DNA of 64,000 nucleotides from contig CALMPB010000385.1 in assembly GCA_937871985.1 (NCBI GenBank), positions 1 through 64,000 on the forward strand, in the 5' to 3' direction. This DNA is from an uncultured Burkholderiaceae bacterium. Lineage in GTDB: Bacteria; Pseudomonadota; Gammaproteobacteria; Burkholderiales; Burkholderiaceae. This document shows positions 25,904 to 35,072 of this stretch, piece after piece (position 1 is the first letter of the stretch; every line of letters begins with the position of its first letter). The position numbers and the translations under genes are program-made. Under the pieces are notes generated by a model. That model was not told the DNA's origin. It searched no databases and saw nothing but the letters and a program-made list of their open reading frames with translations.

Positions 25904-26920
25904 CTACTTTTGCCGATACTTCTCCGCCACCGCCTTGAATACCTTGTAGTCCGCCTGCAGTTGCGGGTGGCCGCTGAAGACGGCTTCGGCGCTGGCCGAG
26001 GCGTCCTTGACGAACTGCTTGGCGTCCGCGTCGTCGAGCTTCAGCGACTTGCCGCCATGCTCCTCCCAGATCTTGCGGGCTTTTTCCGAATCCTGCGCCG
26101 CCCACGTATAAATATGCTCGTCGGCCTTCAACGCCGCGTCCTTCACCACTTTGCTAAGCTCCGGCCCAATGGTTTTCAGGAACTGGGAGTTGATGATGGC
26201 CACCACGGCGATGTGGGTGGAGGGAAGAAACGTCAGGTTCTTGGTCACGTCGTAGAACTTCAGCGACGTGAAAATGGTATTGCCCCCCAAGGCCCCGTCG
26301 ATGGTGCCGTTTTGCATGGCCGGCAGCACCTCGCCCAGCGACATCGACAGCGGCGCCGCCCCCAGCGCCTTGAAGGTGTGCAGGTACAGCGGCGAACCCG
26401 GCACCCTTATTTTCTTTCCCTGGATGTCGGCCAGGGTCTTGAACGGCTCGGTGGTCACCACCGCCACCGGGGTATGCATGAAGACGCTCAGCACCTCGTA
26501 GCCCTTGGACTTTCCGTAGGTCGAAAGCAGCTTGCGGATTTCGGGGTCGTTCAGCACCTTGTCGCCCTGCTCCATGCTGTCGAAGATGCCGGACGCCGAC
26601 AACGCACCGAAGCGCGGATCCAGGCTTTCGTAGAAGCCCGAGGCATTCAGCGCCACTTCCACGGTACCCATCGTCACGCCTTCAATCGTTCGGGGGGCCG
26701 ACCCCAACTGGCCCGCCGGATAGATTTCGACCTTGATCTTTCCCCCGGAATGCTCGTCGATGCCCTGCTTCAATGTCTTGAGCCACTCGACATCCGCGTC
26801 ATTCGTCGTCGTGGTGGTCAGTTTCATGGTGAACTGAGGGGCCGCCACGGCCGCGGCCGAAATCAGGAACGACCCGGCCAATCCCGCCAGCACGGCGGCT
26901 ATCGTATTTTTTACTTTCAT
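25904..26920 (-). CDS. TRAP transporter substrate-binding protein DctP family
   Basis: The 338-residue periplasmic protein has a Sec signal peptide (MKVKNTIAAVLAGLAGSFLI, cleavage near AVAA at about 27) and the DctP fold with the conserved Arg in IQGKKIRVPGSPLY and VLPAMQNGTIDGALG. It captures an acid, probably a carboxylate, for the DctQM permease encoded upstream. The start is ATG 26920 with AGGAG 7 nt away. It is the third TRAP gene (order Q-M-P), unlike the usual P-first order. The neighbouring GMC oxidoreductase, aldehyde dehydrogenase and aldolase suggest a sugar-acid or polyol-derived substrate; this is inference. Confidence 0.92.
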   Translation of the reverse strand: MKVKNTIAAVLAGLAGSFLISAAAVAAPQFTMKLTTTTTNDADVEWLKTLKQGIDEHSGGKIKVEIYPAGQLGSAPRTIEGVTMGTVEVALNASGFYESLDPRFGALSASGIFDSMEQGDKVLNDPEIRKLLSTYGKSKGYEVLSVFMHTPVAVVTTEPFKTLADIQGKKIRVPGSPLYLHTFKALGAAPLSMSLGEVLPAMQNGTIDGALGGNTIFTSLKFYDVTKNLTFLPSTHIAVVAIINSQFLKTIGPELSKVVKDAALKADEHIYTWAAQDSEKARKIWEEHGGKSLKLDDADAKQFVKDASASAEAVFSGHPQLQADYKVFKAVAEKYRQK

Positions 26921-26955
26921 GATTTTGTCTCCTAAAAATTAACAAGAACAGCGTC

Positions 26956-28236
26956 TTAATGCCCCATCAGCATCCGCATGCTTCCCAGCGATATCCAGGG
27001 AATGTAGGTAATCAGTGCCAGCGCCAGCAAGTAGATCAGCAGGAACGGCACAATGCCCCGGTAAATGGTTTTCAAATCCAGCCCCAGCACCGACTGCGCC
27101 ACGAAGATATTGATGCCGAACGGCGGATGGAACAGGCCGATGGCCAGGTTCACGGTCATGATGACGCCGAAGTGGATGGCATCCACGCCGATGGCCTGCA
27201 TCATGGGCACCAGCAGCGGACTCAACAGCAGGATGGCCGAAATCGGATCGATGAAGCAGCCCACCGCCAGCAGCAGGACGTTCACCGTGAACAGCAACGT
27301 CCAGTGCGGCACCGCCAGCGCGTTGATCCAGGCGATCAATTGCGCCGGCACCTGGTTGACCGTCAACAGCCAGCCGAACACGCTGGCACATGCCACGATG
27401 ATCAGGATCTGCGACGTGAACAGCGCGGTCGTGCGGGCGATTTCCAGAATGTCCCGCAAGCTCAGTTCGCGGAACACCAGGCGGGTGACGAACATGGAAT
27501 ACAGGCAGGCCACCGCCGCCGCCTCGGTGGGCGAGAACACCCCGCCATAGATGCCCCCCAGAATAATGACCGGCGCCCCCAGCGCCCAGGCGCTGCGTCC
27601 CGTGGCCCGCACGAAGGCGTTCCAGTGGAACTTGCGCCCCGCGCCAATACTGTGCTTGGCGGCAAACCAGACAACGTAGGCCGCGATCATCAGCGAAATC
27701 AGGATCCCGGGCAACACCCCCGCCGCATACAGCTTGGGCAGGGACTGCTGAGCCGCCGAGGCGTAGATGATCATCGGCACGCTGGGCGGAATCACCACGT
27801 CGATGGCGCCCATGGCCGTCACCAGCCCGGCGGAGAACGTCTCGGGGTAATTGTCCTTGCGCAGCGCCGGCAGCATCGCCCGGCCGATGGTGGCCACGCT
27901 GGCCGCGCTGACACCGGAGATCGCGCCGAAAATCGCCGACGTGCCCACGGTGGTCAGCCCCACGCTGCCGCGCACGGGCCCAACCCCCTCCTGCACGAAA
28001 TCCACGATGCGCGTCGTGATGGAGCCGCGCCCCATGAGCTCGCCAGCATAGATGAAGAACGGCACAGCCAACAGCGGATAGGAATCCAGGGCGCCATACA
28101 AGGTTTGATGCAGCACCGGCAGCGGCATCTGCATGAAGAACACCACGGCCACCGACGCCGAGGCGATCAGGACGATAAAGATGGGAAACCCGCAAAGCAG
28201 GAACAGGACAGGCAGAACCCCCAGTGCGAAGATCAT
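26956..28236 (-). CDS. TRAP transporter large permease DctM
   Basis: The 426-residue membrane protein is the large TRAP subunit with about 12 helices. Family blocks are AIFGAISGVSAASVATIGRA and HWTLLFTVNVLLLAVGCFID, and it ends near IPWISLGSM. The ATG at 28236 overlaps the stop of dctQ by 4 nt, so the two are coupled. Along with DctP it forms a Na+-dependent uptake system. Confidence 0.93.
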   Translation of the reverse strand: MIFALGVLPVLFLLCGFPIFIVLIASASVAVVFFMQMPLPVLHQTLYGALDSYPLLAVPFFIYAGELMGRGSITTRIVDFVQEGVGPVRGSVGLTTVGTSAIFGAISGVSAASVATIGRAMLPALRKDNYPETFSAGLVTAMGAIDVVIPPSVPMIIYASAAQQSLPKLYAAGVLPGILISLMIAAYVVWFAAKHSIGAGRKFHWNAFVRATGRSAWALGAPVIILGGIYGGVFSPTEAAAVACLYSMFVTRLVFRELSLRDILEIARTTALFTSQILIIVACASVFGWLLTVNQVPAQLIAWINALAVPHWTLLFTVNVLLLAVGCFIDPISAILLLSPLLVPMMQAIGVDAIHFGVIMTVNLAIGLFHPPFGINIFVAQSVLGLDLKTIYRGIVPFLLIYLLALALITYIPWISLGSMRMLMGH

Positions 28237-28745
28237 GCGTCACCCGCCTTGTTGCGCGCCCCGATCACCGCCCGGCACCTTGCGGTCAACTGCACGACAG
28301 TGACCAGCGCCGTCAGGGTGAAGCCCAGTGTCACGCAGGCATGCGGAATCCACATGGGAACCTGGGCGTTTTCGCTGGTTATGCCCAACTGGTACATTCT
28401 GTCCACGTATTCGAACGAGACGAACAGCAACAGAAGCGCCACCGCCAGGATCAGCAAACGCTCGATTCCCGCCAGGAAGCGCTGCAGCCATGGCGGCGCG
28501 GCGCGCACCAGCACGTCCATGCGCAAGTGGCGATCGCGCCAGCTGACGACCACGAGGCCGACGAAGCTGATGGCGATCATGCCGAAGATCTGGATCTCGT
28601 CGGCGCCGGTGATCGAATAGTGAAAGAAATACCTTCCGGCGATGTTCAGGCAGTTCAGCAGCACCGCCGCAATCAGGATCAAGGCCAGCACCATTTCAAT
28701 GGCGCCGACCAGCCTGTCCAGCATAAGGTCGAGCTTGCGCAGCAT
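28233..28745 (-). CDS. TRAP transporter small permease DctQ
   Basis: The 170-residue membrane protein has four hydrophobic segments (about 11-31, 50-66, 86-112 and 134-152) and the typical DctQ region RYFFHYSITGADEIQIFGMI. It pairs with DctM, and its stop overlaps the DctM start. The 82 nt between the aldolase stop and this gene contain its ribosome site (AGGAGACATAGAATG type). It is the first TRAP gene in the order of transcription. Confidence 0.9.
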   Translation of the reverse strand: MLRKLDLMLDRLVGAIEMVLALILIAAVLLNCLNIAGRYFFHYSITGADEIQIFGMIAISFVGLVVVSWRDRHLRMDVLVRAAPPWLQRFLAGIERLLILAVALLLLFVSFEYVDRMYQLGITSENAQVPMWIPHACVTLGFTLTALVTVVQLTARCRAVIGARNKAGDA

Positions 28746-28827
28746 TCTATGTCTCCTTGTTTATTGACGGCTCTAGCGGCCGGCGCCGTTCTGATCTTTC
28801 CTGACGGCTTTTACAGCGTGTACTGCC

Positions 28828-29622
28828 TCAGCTCAACGCCCCAACCGTCAGCTCGGCCTTTTTCTTCCATAAATCCCAGGCGCGGACCACTTGGGACTCC
28901 ACCTTGACGGTCGCCGTGCGCACCTCGGCCTCGGATAAAAACGTAATGGCGCCAAGCTGCGAGGCCTGTATCTGTGCGCGTGCATTGATCTCGGCGTACA
29001 CGGCCCGGTACACGACTTTCTGCAGCGTGTCGGCCACCACCGTCGAGCCGTGGCCCCGCATCAGGATCAGCGACTCGTCGCCCAGCGATTCGGCCAGCGC
29101 CTCGCCCAGCCGGTTGTCGGTAATCAAAAGGCTGGTGCCGTCCCCGCCCGCTTCGCGTATCTCGAACACCGGAGCGCCGGTGCCGATGAATGCGGCAACA
29201 TGGCACATCGCGCGCAGCGGCGCTTCCTTGACCACGCTGAACGGCACGACGGAAGGCGAATGGCTGTGCACGACGGCCATCACATCGGGGCGGGCGCGGT
29301 AGATTTCGCCGTGAATGAATCGCTCCAGGTACACCGAGCGGCCCGCCGCGTCGATGGGCGTGCCGTCCAGCTCGAACTGCACGATGTCGCCGGCCGCCAC
29401 CAGCGCCGGCGCCATATTGCGGCATAGCAGGAAGCGCTGCGGATCTTGTGGATGGCGCACACTGACGTGGCCGAAGGCGTCGAGCACGCCCTGGTCGAAC
29501 AGAATGTGATTGGCCGCCACCAGATCGTCGATCAATCCGGAGTCCACCGCCAGCGGCGCTTTCGCGCTGTCGCCTACCGGGGAAGCTGCTGTCTCTTGGG
29601 TGCCGTCATGACTGGTGCACAT
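28828..29622 (-). CDS. Class II aldolase/adducin family protein
   Basis: The 264-residue cytoplasmic protein has the class II aldolase fold with the metal ligands in FGHVSVRHP, VHSHSPSVVP and the downstream HGSTVVADTL. Family members cleave or decarboxylate phospho- or free ketose and acid substrates. Residues 1-25 (MCTSHDGTQETAASPVGDSA) are a variable extension. The ATG at 29622 has AGGAAA upstream and lies 10 nt after the aldehyde dehydrogenase stop. With the GMC and ALDH genes it forms an operon for an unnamed substrate. Confidence 0.88.
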   Translation of the reverse strand: MCTSHDGTQETAASPVGDSAKAPLAVDSGLIDDLVAANHILFDQGVLDAFGHVSVRHPQDPQRFLLCRNMAPALVAAGDIVQFELDGTPIDAAGRSVYLERFIHGEIYRARPDVMAVVHSHSPSVVPFSVVKEAPLRAMCHVAAFIGTGAPVFEIREAGGDGTSLLITDNRLGEALAESLGDESLILMRGHGSTVVADTLQKVVYRAVYAEINARAQIQASQLGAITFLSEAEVRTATVKVESQVVRAWDLWKKKAELTVGALS

Positions 29623-29632
29623 AATGTATTTC

Positions 29633-31114
29633 CTAAGATTGAGATTTCAAATTGACGTGAATATGCTTGAGCTGGGTAAACGCCAAAAGCTCGTCCAGGC
29701 TTTCCGTGCGCCCTATGCCCGACTGTTTGTAGCCGCCGAACGGCGCGCCGATGAAGTGCCGGCTGGTTTCGTTCAGCCACACAAAGCCGGTCTGCACCCG
29801 GCCGGCCAGCTTGTGCGCGCGCACCAGGTCATTGGTCCAGATCGAGCAGGTCAGCCCGTATTCCACGGCATTGACCTGCGACAGCATGGCCTCTTCGTCG
29901 CGCCACTTGATCACGGACAGAACCGGCCCGAATATCTCTTCGTTCGCAATGCGCATGGACTGCTCGACGTCGACGAAAATCGTCGGCTCCACAAAGAAGC
30001 CGTTCGACAGCGCCGGATCCTGCGGCGCGCCGCCCCCGCACAATAGCGTGGCCTCCTCGCGGCCCAGGCGTATATAGTCGAGCACGCGCTCGTACTGGGC
30101 GCGGTTGTTGATGCACCCCATGGTGGTCTGCGGATCGGTCGGCAGCCCCGGCCGGAATTGCGCCGCCTGTTTCTTGAGCAAAGGCAGCACGTCGTCGTAG
30201 ATCGACTCGTGAATGAACGCCCGGCTCGTCGACCCGCAGGATTGGCCGCACCACGTGAAATTCATGCCAGCCACCGCCGCGCGCGCCGCGACTTCCGGCG
30301 CGATATCCGGGTAGGCGATCAGCGCGTTCTTGCCGCCCAGTTCCAGCAGCACGGGCTTCAGGGTGTCGGAGCACGCCCGCATGACGGCGCGGCCGGTAGC
30401 GGCGCTGCCGATGAGCCCCACCATGGCAACCTCACGGCTGGCCACCAGCGCCGCACCCAGCTCGTTGCCGCCGTTCAGGATATTCAGCACGCCGGCCGGC
30501 AGGATGCCTTCGGCCAATTCGGCGAATCGCAAGGAGGACAACGGCGCCTGCGCCGGCGGCTTGACGATGACCGCATTGCCGGCCGCCAGCGGCGCCGCCG
30601 CATTGGACATGCAGAACATGAACGGATGATTGAAGGGAACGATGCGCACGACCACGCCCAGCGGCTCGCGCACCGAAAAATTGATGGCATCGACACCCGA
30701 AGGCACGGACGCGCCCTTCATTTCCGTGACCAGGCCGGCAAAGTAATCGAATGCGGCGGCGGCCATCATGACGTCGTTCTTCATTTCGCGCACAGGGTTC
30801 CCCCCATCCAGCGCATCCAGCATGGCCAGCTCTTCAGCGTGTTCACGCGCCACTTGCGCCAGCGCTTTCATGCGGCCGGCCCGCTCCAGGGGCGGCATCG
30901 CGCGCCAGGCCTCGAAGCCCTTGCGAGCCGCCTGAACGGCCAGCGCGGCATCCTCCTGCGTACCGTCGGCCACCCGGGCCAATAGTTCGGCCGTCGCCGG
31001 ATTGTGGACATCGAAATACCCGCCCTGAACAGGCTCGCGCCATTGGCCTCCGTAATACAAACCGAAATGCCCGGGCAGGACATCCGGCTGCTTGACCTCG
31101 TTGACTGTATTCAC
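29633..31114 (-). CDS. NAD(P)-dependent aldehyde dehydrogenase
   Basis: The 493-residue protein has the ALDH fold; the general base Glu is in PVLLELGGKNALIAY, the nucleophile Cys in FTWCGQSCGSTSRAF, and ANEEIFGPVLSVIKW is also present. It oxidises an aldehyde to its acid, and may use the product of the upstream GMC oxidoreductase. The start is GTG 31114, chosen because GAGGAG lies 6 nt upstream; this gives MNTVNEVKQPDVLPGHFG. The longer frame that reaches 31153 overlaps the GMC gene. Confidence 0.93.
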   Translation of the reverse strand: MNTVNEVKQPDVLPGHFGLYYGGQWREPVQGGYFDVHNPATAELLARVADGTQEDAALAVQAARKGFEAWRAMPPLERAGRMKALAQVAREHAEELAMLDALDGGNPVREMKNDVMMAAAAFDYFAGLVTEMKGASVPSGVDAINFSVREPLGVVVRIVPFNHPFMFCMSNAAAPLAAGNAVIVKPPAQAPLSSLRFAELAEGILPAGVLNILNGGNELGAALVASREVAMVGLIGSAATGRAVMRACSDTLKPVLLELGGKNALIAYPDIAPEVAARAAVAGMNFTWCGQSCGSTSRAFIHESIYDDVLPLLKKQAAQFRPGLPTDPQTTMGCINNRAQYERVLDYIRLGREEATLLCGGGAPQDPALSNGFFVEPTIFVDVEQSMRIANEEIFGPVLSVIKWRDEEAMLSQVNAVEYGLTCSIWTNDLVRAHKLAGRVQTGFVWLNETSRHFIGAPFGGYKQSGIGRTESLDELLAFTQLKHIHVNLKSQS

Positions 31115-31133
31115 ACTTGACTCCTCAATGACT

Positions 31134-32759
31134 TCAAATTTCGGCCGGTGCAAGCACCGCCCTGCCGCGAATGAAATCGGCGGCTTTTTCCGCGATCATG
31201 GTGATCGGCGCGTTGACATTGCCGCCGACCAGGCCGGGCATGACCGAACCGTCGACCACGCGCAGGCCCTCGACGCCGCGCACCTTCAGGTACTGATCCA
31301 CGACGGCCAATTCGTCGCCGTCCGTTCCCATGCGGCAGGTGCCGACCGGGTGGTGCACGGTAATGGCGGTGTTGCGGATGTGCTGTTCGATGGCTTCGTC
31401 GGTGACCGCCTGGACGCCCGGGATGATTTCGCTCTCGACGAAATCCCGCATGGGCGCCTGCGTGCCGATATTGCGCATGACGCGAAACGCGCGTTTCAGC
31501 GCGTCCCAATCGTTGGGCGAATCCAGGAAATTCTGGTGAATGCGAACGGGTTCGGCCGGGTTCGCCGACACCAGCTCAATCCGGCCTCGGCTCTCGGGCC
31601 GCAGCAAGACCACGCGGCAGGAAAACCCATCGGCGAACGCAGGCTTGAAAGGCGGCAGGTACGGCCCCGCCGCCAACGGACCGGCATGGAACAGCAACTG
31701 TATGTCCGGTATGGGTTCTTGCGGCCGGCTTTTGAGAAACGCCACGACCCCCGAAGGCAGGTCGGTGGCAAAGCCGCGCCCAAAAAAATACGCCTGGCCC
31801 AGGGCCTTGACCACGCGATCGAGCCGCAGGTTCTTGCGGAACGGACCGGGTGTTTTTCGGCTGTATGCCACCATGGCCGACAGATGATCCTGAAGATTCC
31901 TGCCGACGCCCGGCAAAGCGACCTTCACGTCAATACCGTGCCGCTGCAATTCGCCGGGTTCGCCGACTCCGGACAGCATCAGGACCTGCGGGGAGTTGAT
32001 GACTCCGCCCGCCAGCAGCACCTCGCGGGAAGCGCGGGCCATGGCCGTCTTGCCGTTGATGGAGTATTCAACCCCCACGGCCCGGCCGTCTTCGATCACC
32101 ACTTTATGCACCAGCGCCTTGACGCGCACGGTAAGATTGGGGCGACGCAGCGCCGGACGCAGGTAGGCCACCGAATTGCTGCAGCGGCGGCCATGGCGGA
32201 TGGTGGATTGCATCAGCCCGAATCCTTCCTGCTGCGCGCCGTTGTAGTCGTCCGTCAACGGAAAGCCCGCCTGGACGCCCGAATCCATATACGCCTGCAC
32301 CAGGGGGTCTTCATACTGGCTGTTCCGGGTGGTAAGCGGGCCATCGCCGCCGCGGTACGCTGAAGCGCCGCCTTCCCAAGCTTCCTGGCGCCGGAAATAA
32401 GGCAGCGCATGCGCATACGACCATTCGGTAAGGCCCGAAGCCGCCCAGGCATCGTAATCGGCGCGATTGCCGCGCACATACGCCATGGCATTGATGGACG
32501 AAGAGCCGCCCACGACCTTGCCGCGCGCGCACTCTACCTGACGGCCGCCCACATTGGGCTCGGGCTCGCCAAAATACATCCAGTCGTGCAAACGCCTTTG
32601 AATGATCTGCCCCCAGCCCAGCGGAATATGTATCCAGGGATCCCGATCCCATCCCCCCGCCTCCAGCAGCAGCACCCTCACGCCGGCGTCCTCGGTCAGC
32701 CGCGAAGCCAGCACGCAGCCGGCCGACCCCGCGCCGACGATGATGTAATCGAACTCCAA
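31134..32759 (-). CDS. GMC family FAD-dependent oxidoreductase (choline dehydrogenase-like)
   Basis: The 541-residue protein oxidises an alcohol with FAD. The ADP-binding motif is [19 protein letters not shown] at the start, followed by [20 protein letters not shown], and the C-terminal active-site block [13 protein letters not shown] and [18 protein letters not shown] hold the catalytic His and its partner. The start is the TTG at 32759 because AGGAG sits 8 nt upstream and the N-terminus then begins at the FAD motif; ATG codons further upstream would add a hydrophilic leader. The gene leads the catabolic operon and is divergent from the LysR gene at 33062. Confidence 0.92.
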   Translation of the reverse strand: MEFDYIIVGAGSAGCVLASRLTEDAGVRVLLLEAGGWDRDPWIHIPLGWGQIIQRRLHDWMYFGEPEPNVGGRQVECARGKVVGGSSSINAMAYVRGNRADYDAWAASGLTEWSYAHALPYFRRQEAWEGGASAYRGGDGPLTTRNSQYEDPLVQAYMDSGVQAGFPLTDDYNGAQQEGFGLMQSTIRHGRRCSNSVAYLRPALRRPNLTVRVKALVHKVVIEDGRAVGVEYSINGKTAMARASREVLLAGGVINSPQVLMLSGVGEPGELQRHGIDVKVALPGVGRNLQDHLSAMVAYSRKTPGPFRKNLRLDRVVKALGQAYFFGRGFATDLPSGVVAFLKSRPQEPIPDIQLLFHAGPLAAGPYLPPFKPAFADGFSCRVVLLRPESRGRIELVSANPAEPVRIHQNFLDSPNDWDALKRAFRVMRNIGTQAPMRDFVESEIIPGVQAVTDEAIEQHIRNTAITVHHPVGTCRMGTDGDELAVVDQYLKVRGVEGLRVVDGSVMPGLVGGNVNAPITMIAEKAADFIRGRAVLAPAEI

Positions 32760-32859
32760 ACCCGTCTCTCCTGCTCGTCGCGCGCCCGGCTTGGCCGGCC
32801 ATGGCGCGCTGCTTGTCTCGTATGTCTGTTTCTGGTTCTTGATGGGCTTCGATGCCGCC

Positions 32860-32885
32860 ATTCCATATATAGGATTCCATATATG
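32860..32885. promoter_or_regulatory. Direct repeats ATTCCATATATA/G
   Basis: ATTCCATATATA (32860-32871) and ATTCCATATATG (32874-32885) form a tandem repeat with a 14-bp period, about 100 nt upstream of the GMC start. The core TCCATATA resembles the palindrome at 54149-54170 (TCCCATATATGGGA). The bound protein is unknown. Confidence 0.4.
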
Positions 32886-33002
32886 ACCTGGCGCAATCGC
32901 CCCGGCGCTGCCCTTTACGGCAGCCAGAGAGACACGATATACACAGCAAATGCCCAAGTCCATGTCCGCAGGCATATAGACCGTATAAAAAATATTGATA
33001 TT

Positions 33003-33015
33003 ATTGAGGCTCAAT
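33003..33015. promoter_or_regulatory. Candidate LysR operator palindrome
   Basis: ATTGAG G CTCAAT is a perfect 13-bp palindrome 47 nt upstream of the LysR start, between divergent genes. Its size and position fit a LysR autoregulatory site. The assignment is inferred. Confidence 0.45.
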
Positions 33016-33061
33016 CCATAAGCCATCGCCGCCCGCCGCCGGCGCCATCCGCGAGAGCACC

Positions 33062-34024
33062 ATGTCCAGCCGCCACACCAGCCGTCCCCTGCCCTCGGAA
33101 GAGCTTCTTTCCAAGAACATCGACCTGCGGCTGATCGCCATTTTCACGGAAATGATGCGCACAGGCAGCGTCTCGGAAACGGCCAACACCCTGAACGCCA
33201 GCCAGCCGTCCGTCAGCATGAGCCTGGCGCGCCTGCGCAAATACTTCAACGACCCGCTGTTCGTGCGCACCTCGCGGGGCATGGAGCCCACGCCCCTGGC
33301 GCTGGATCTGCGCTCGCCCCTGACCCGCGCCTACCAATTGCTCGCGACCGCCACGCACAGCCGCATCGCCTTCGACCCCGGCACTTCCGACAGGCTGTTC
33401 CGCATCGCCATGATCAATTCCGGCTACCTGCCCGTGTCGCCGCAACTGCTGGAACTGCAAAAACGCATCGCGCCCAATATCCGGTTCCATTTTTCAGGCA
33501 TCACCGAAAAAACCGGCAAGCTCATGGAAGCCGGGGAAGTCGACCTGGCCATCGCCTTCATGGCCCAGTTCGAATCCCCGGGCTTCTACCAGCAATTGCT
33601 GCTCGAACAAGAGTTCGTGGGCGTCGTCCGCCACGACCACCCCCGCATCACGGAGCAAATGTCCATCGAGGACTACGAACGGGAACTGCACCTGGGCATT
33701 TCGCCGGCGGGAACGGGCCACTGGGTGCTGGACGGCGCCATCGAGCGCGCGGGCATAAAGCGCAAGGTAGGCTGGCAGGTCGAAAGCGTACTGGGCATCC
33801 TGCCCATCATCGGCATCAGCGACTATATCGTCACGATCCCCAACGGCGCGGCGCAGTTCCTGCGGCAGCAAGGGCTGGTACGCGTGTTTCCCCTGCCCTT
33901 CGCCGCCCCGACCATGGTGGTCATGCAGCACTGGCACGAACGCTTCCACCGGGACAGCGGCCTGCAATGGCTGCGCCGCCAGCTCATGAGCCTGTTTGCG
34001 GAAGATGCGGGCCAAGCTGCCTGA
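33062..34024 (+). CDS. LysR family transcriptional regulator
   Basis: The 320-residue protein has a winged helix at about 18-78 ([20 protein letters not shown] and [19 protein letters not shown]) and a substrate-binding effector domain (about 110-305). It is likely to control the divergent GMC-ALDH-aldolase-TRAP operon. The ATG at 33062 lies 303 nt from the GMC start, across a region with a palindrome and direct repeats. The N-terminal region resembles NodD/PnpR-like regulators of aromatic and fatty-acid metabolism, but the ligand is unknown. Confidence 0.92.
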   Translation: MSSRHTSRPLPSEELLSKNIDLRLIAIFTEMMRTGSVSETANTLNASQPSVSMSLARLRKYFNDPLFVRTSRGMEPTPLALDLRSPLTRAYQLLATATHSRIAFDPGTSDRLFRIAMINSGYLPVSPQLLELQKRIAPNIRFHFSGITEKTGKLMEAGEVDLAIAFMAQFESPGFYQQLLLEQEFVGVVRHDHPRITEQMSIEDYERELHLGISPAGTGHWVLDGAIERAGIKRKVGWQVESVLGILPIIGISDYIVTIPNGAAQFLRQQGLVRVFPLPFAAPTMVVMQHWHERFHRDSGLQWLRRQLMSLFAEDAGQAA

Positions 34025-34043
34025 ACCTGGCCGATTGACACGA

Positions 34044-34096
34044 GAACGGCCGAATCCGCCGTTCAGGTTCGGGACGAACCCCGCCTCGAACCTGAA
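34044..34096. terminator. Adjacent hairpins between convergent genes
   Basis: GAACGGC (34044-34050) pairs with GCCGTTC (34058-34064) around CGAATCC. Overlapping it, TTCAGGTTCG (34062-34071) pairs with CGAACCTGAA (34087-34096) with a 15-nt loop. Both sit between the LysR stop (34024) and the stop of the VOC gene (34116). There is no U-tract, so termination is plausible but unproven. Confidence 0.5.
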
Positions 34097-34115
34097 AAGC
34101 GCCGCGCCCGAAGGC

Positions 34116-34712
34116 TCAATGCCCAGGCGCCCATAAACGCGGCTTGCCTTTTTTCTCGTAGGCCATGCCCTTGGGATAGCTGATCAGCTCCAGTTGCATT
34201 CCCCATGGCGTCAGCACATAGGTGATCGACTCGCCGGCGGCCGGGCCCTCTTTGAGCGCGAACGGGCCCATGAAGGTTTTCAGCCCAAGCGCCCTGGCCT
34301 TGTCGACCGCGGCCTTGATGTTCTTGACGTAGAAAGCGATGTGATAGCCGCCGTAATCGCTGTTGCGCGGCATTTTCGTGTTTTGATCCGGCGCGCTGTA
34401 CTGGAACAGTTCTATGTTCGAACCATGGCCGCAGCGCATCATGGCAATCTGCTTGATGACCGCACGCGGATCGACGTTGACGAGATCCTCCATGAAGTTG
34501 CCCTTGTCATCGCTGAAAGGCCCGAAGCGCATGACCTCGGTGCAACCCATCACATCATGAAAAAAAGCCACGCCCTGATTGATGTCGGGCACCGTGAAGC
34601 CGATGTGATCGATTCCCCGCACACCGGGAATCCCCCCGCCGCCCGCGGCCCATACACTGCCGGCCGACAAACACAATGCGGCACAAGCCGCGACCTTGGC
34701 GATTTTTTTCAT
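34116..34712 (-). CDS. Periplasmic VOC-fold (glyoxalase/dioxygenase-like) protein
   Basis: The 198-residue product has a Sec signal peptide (MKKIAKVAACAALCLSAGSV, cleavage after WAA near 23), then a vicinal oxygen chelate domain: GIDHIGFTVPDINQGVAFFH, NIELFQYSAPDQNTKMPRNS and GGYHIAFYVKNIKAAVDKAR. The candidate metal ligands are His in IDHIGF, His in GGYHIAFY and Glu in MQLELISY, and the last two are conserved VOC positions. A secreted VOC protein is unusual. The start is ATG 34712 because AGGAGG lies 9 nt upstream. It is a single gene on the minus strand after the LysR gene. Its substrate is unknown. Confidence 0.82.
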   Translation of the reverse strand: MKKIAKVAACAALCLSAGSVWAAGGGGIPGVRGIDHIGFTVPDINQGVAFFHDVMGCTEVMRFGPFSDDKGNFMEDLVNVDPRAVIKQIAMMRCGHGSNIELFQYSAPDQNTKMPRNSDYGGYHIAFYVKNIKAAVDKARALGLKTFMGPFALKEGPAAGESITYVLTPWGMQLELISYPKGMAYEKKGKPRLWAPGH

Positions 34713-35072
34713 GACAGCTTCCTCCTGAGACGGATTATTGAATAGTGGCAAGAATCAAGCGGCCTGCGCGGCCGCTTGATGTTGCAAGCGCAACACTCAA
34801 AGCGGATAAGACGGATCATGCAGAACAAATAATGCCACACTCAAAAACAAAAAAAACACGCGCATCGCGAATTTTTTCATTGCTTACCGTCACCTGAACG
34901 ATGCCAGGAAAAGCTCGGCCTCGAAGCCAACCACAAAAGCCGGAACACGGCGGATTGCATTGAAACGCCCCCCGGCGCCATTGAAAAAGGCCCTTGCCTC
35001 CGCCGATTGGCGTAAGGCAAGGGCCTTGACGATCTGGCTCCGCCCCTTCAGGAGACGAGCCCAGACGGATAG
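34713..35072. other. Intergenic region upstream of the VOC gene and downstream of the lipoprotein gene
   Basis: The stretch holds the promoter region of the VOC gene (34713-34800, with an A-rich run about 34830-34870) and, at 34984-35027, the terminator of the lipoprotein gene. No additional gene is supported. Confidence 0.5.
34984..35027 (-). terminator. Intrinsic terminator of the lipoprotein gene
   Basis: On the plus strand AAGGCCCTTGCCT (34987-34999) pairs with AGGCAAGGGCCTT (35015-35027), a 13-bp stem with a 15-nt loop. Read on the minus strand the stem is followed by a U-run (34988-34984), so it ends the lipoprotein transcript 46 nt past the stop. Confidence 0.8.

Larger units (their letters stand above)
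32760..33061. other. Divergent promoter region of the GMC operon and its LysR regulator
   Basis: This stretch holds two notable elements: the direct repeats at 32860-32885 and the palindrome at 33003-33015. No additional gene is supported; ATG codons in frame with the GMC gene lie here, but their leaders look unstructured. The segment from about 32940 to 33005 is AT-rich (TATAAAAAATATTGATATTA), as expected for promoters. Confidence 0.5.

Noticed and set aside
26959..28620. 553-codon plus-strand frame opposite the TRAP permease genes
   Set aside because: Antisense shadow with no family motif; the TRAP genes on the minus strand are unmistakable.
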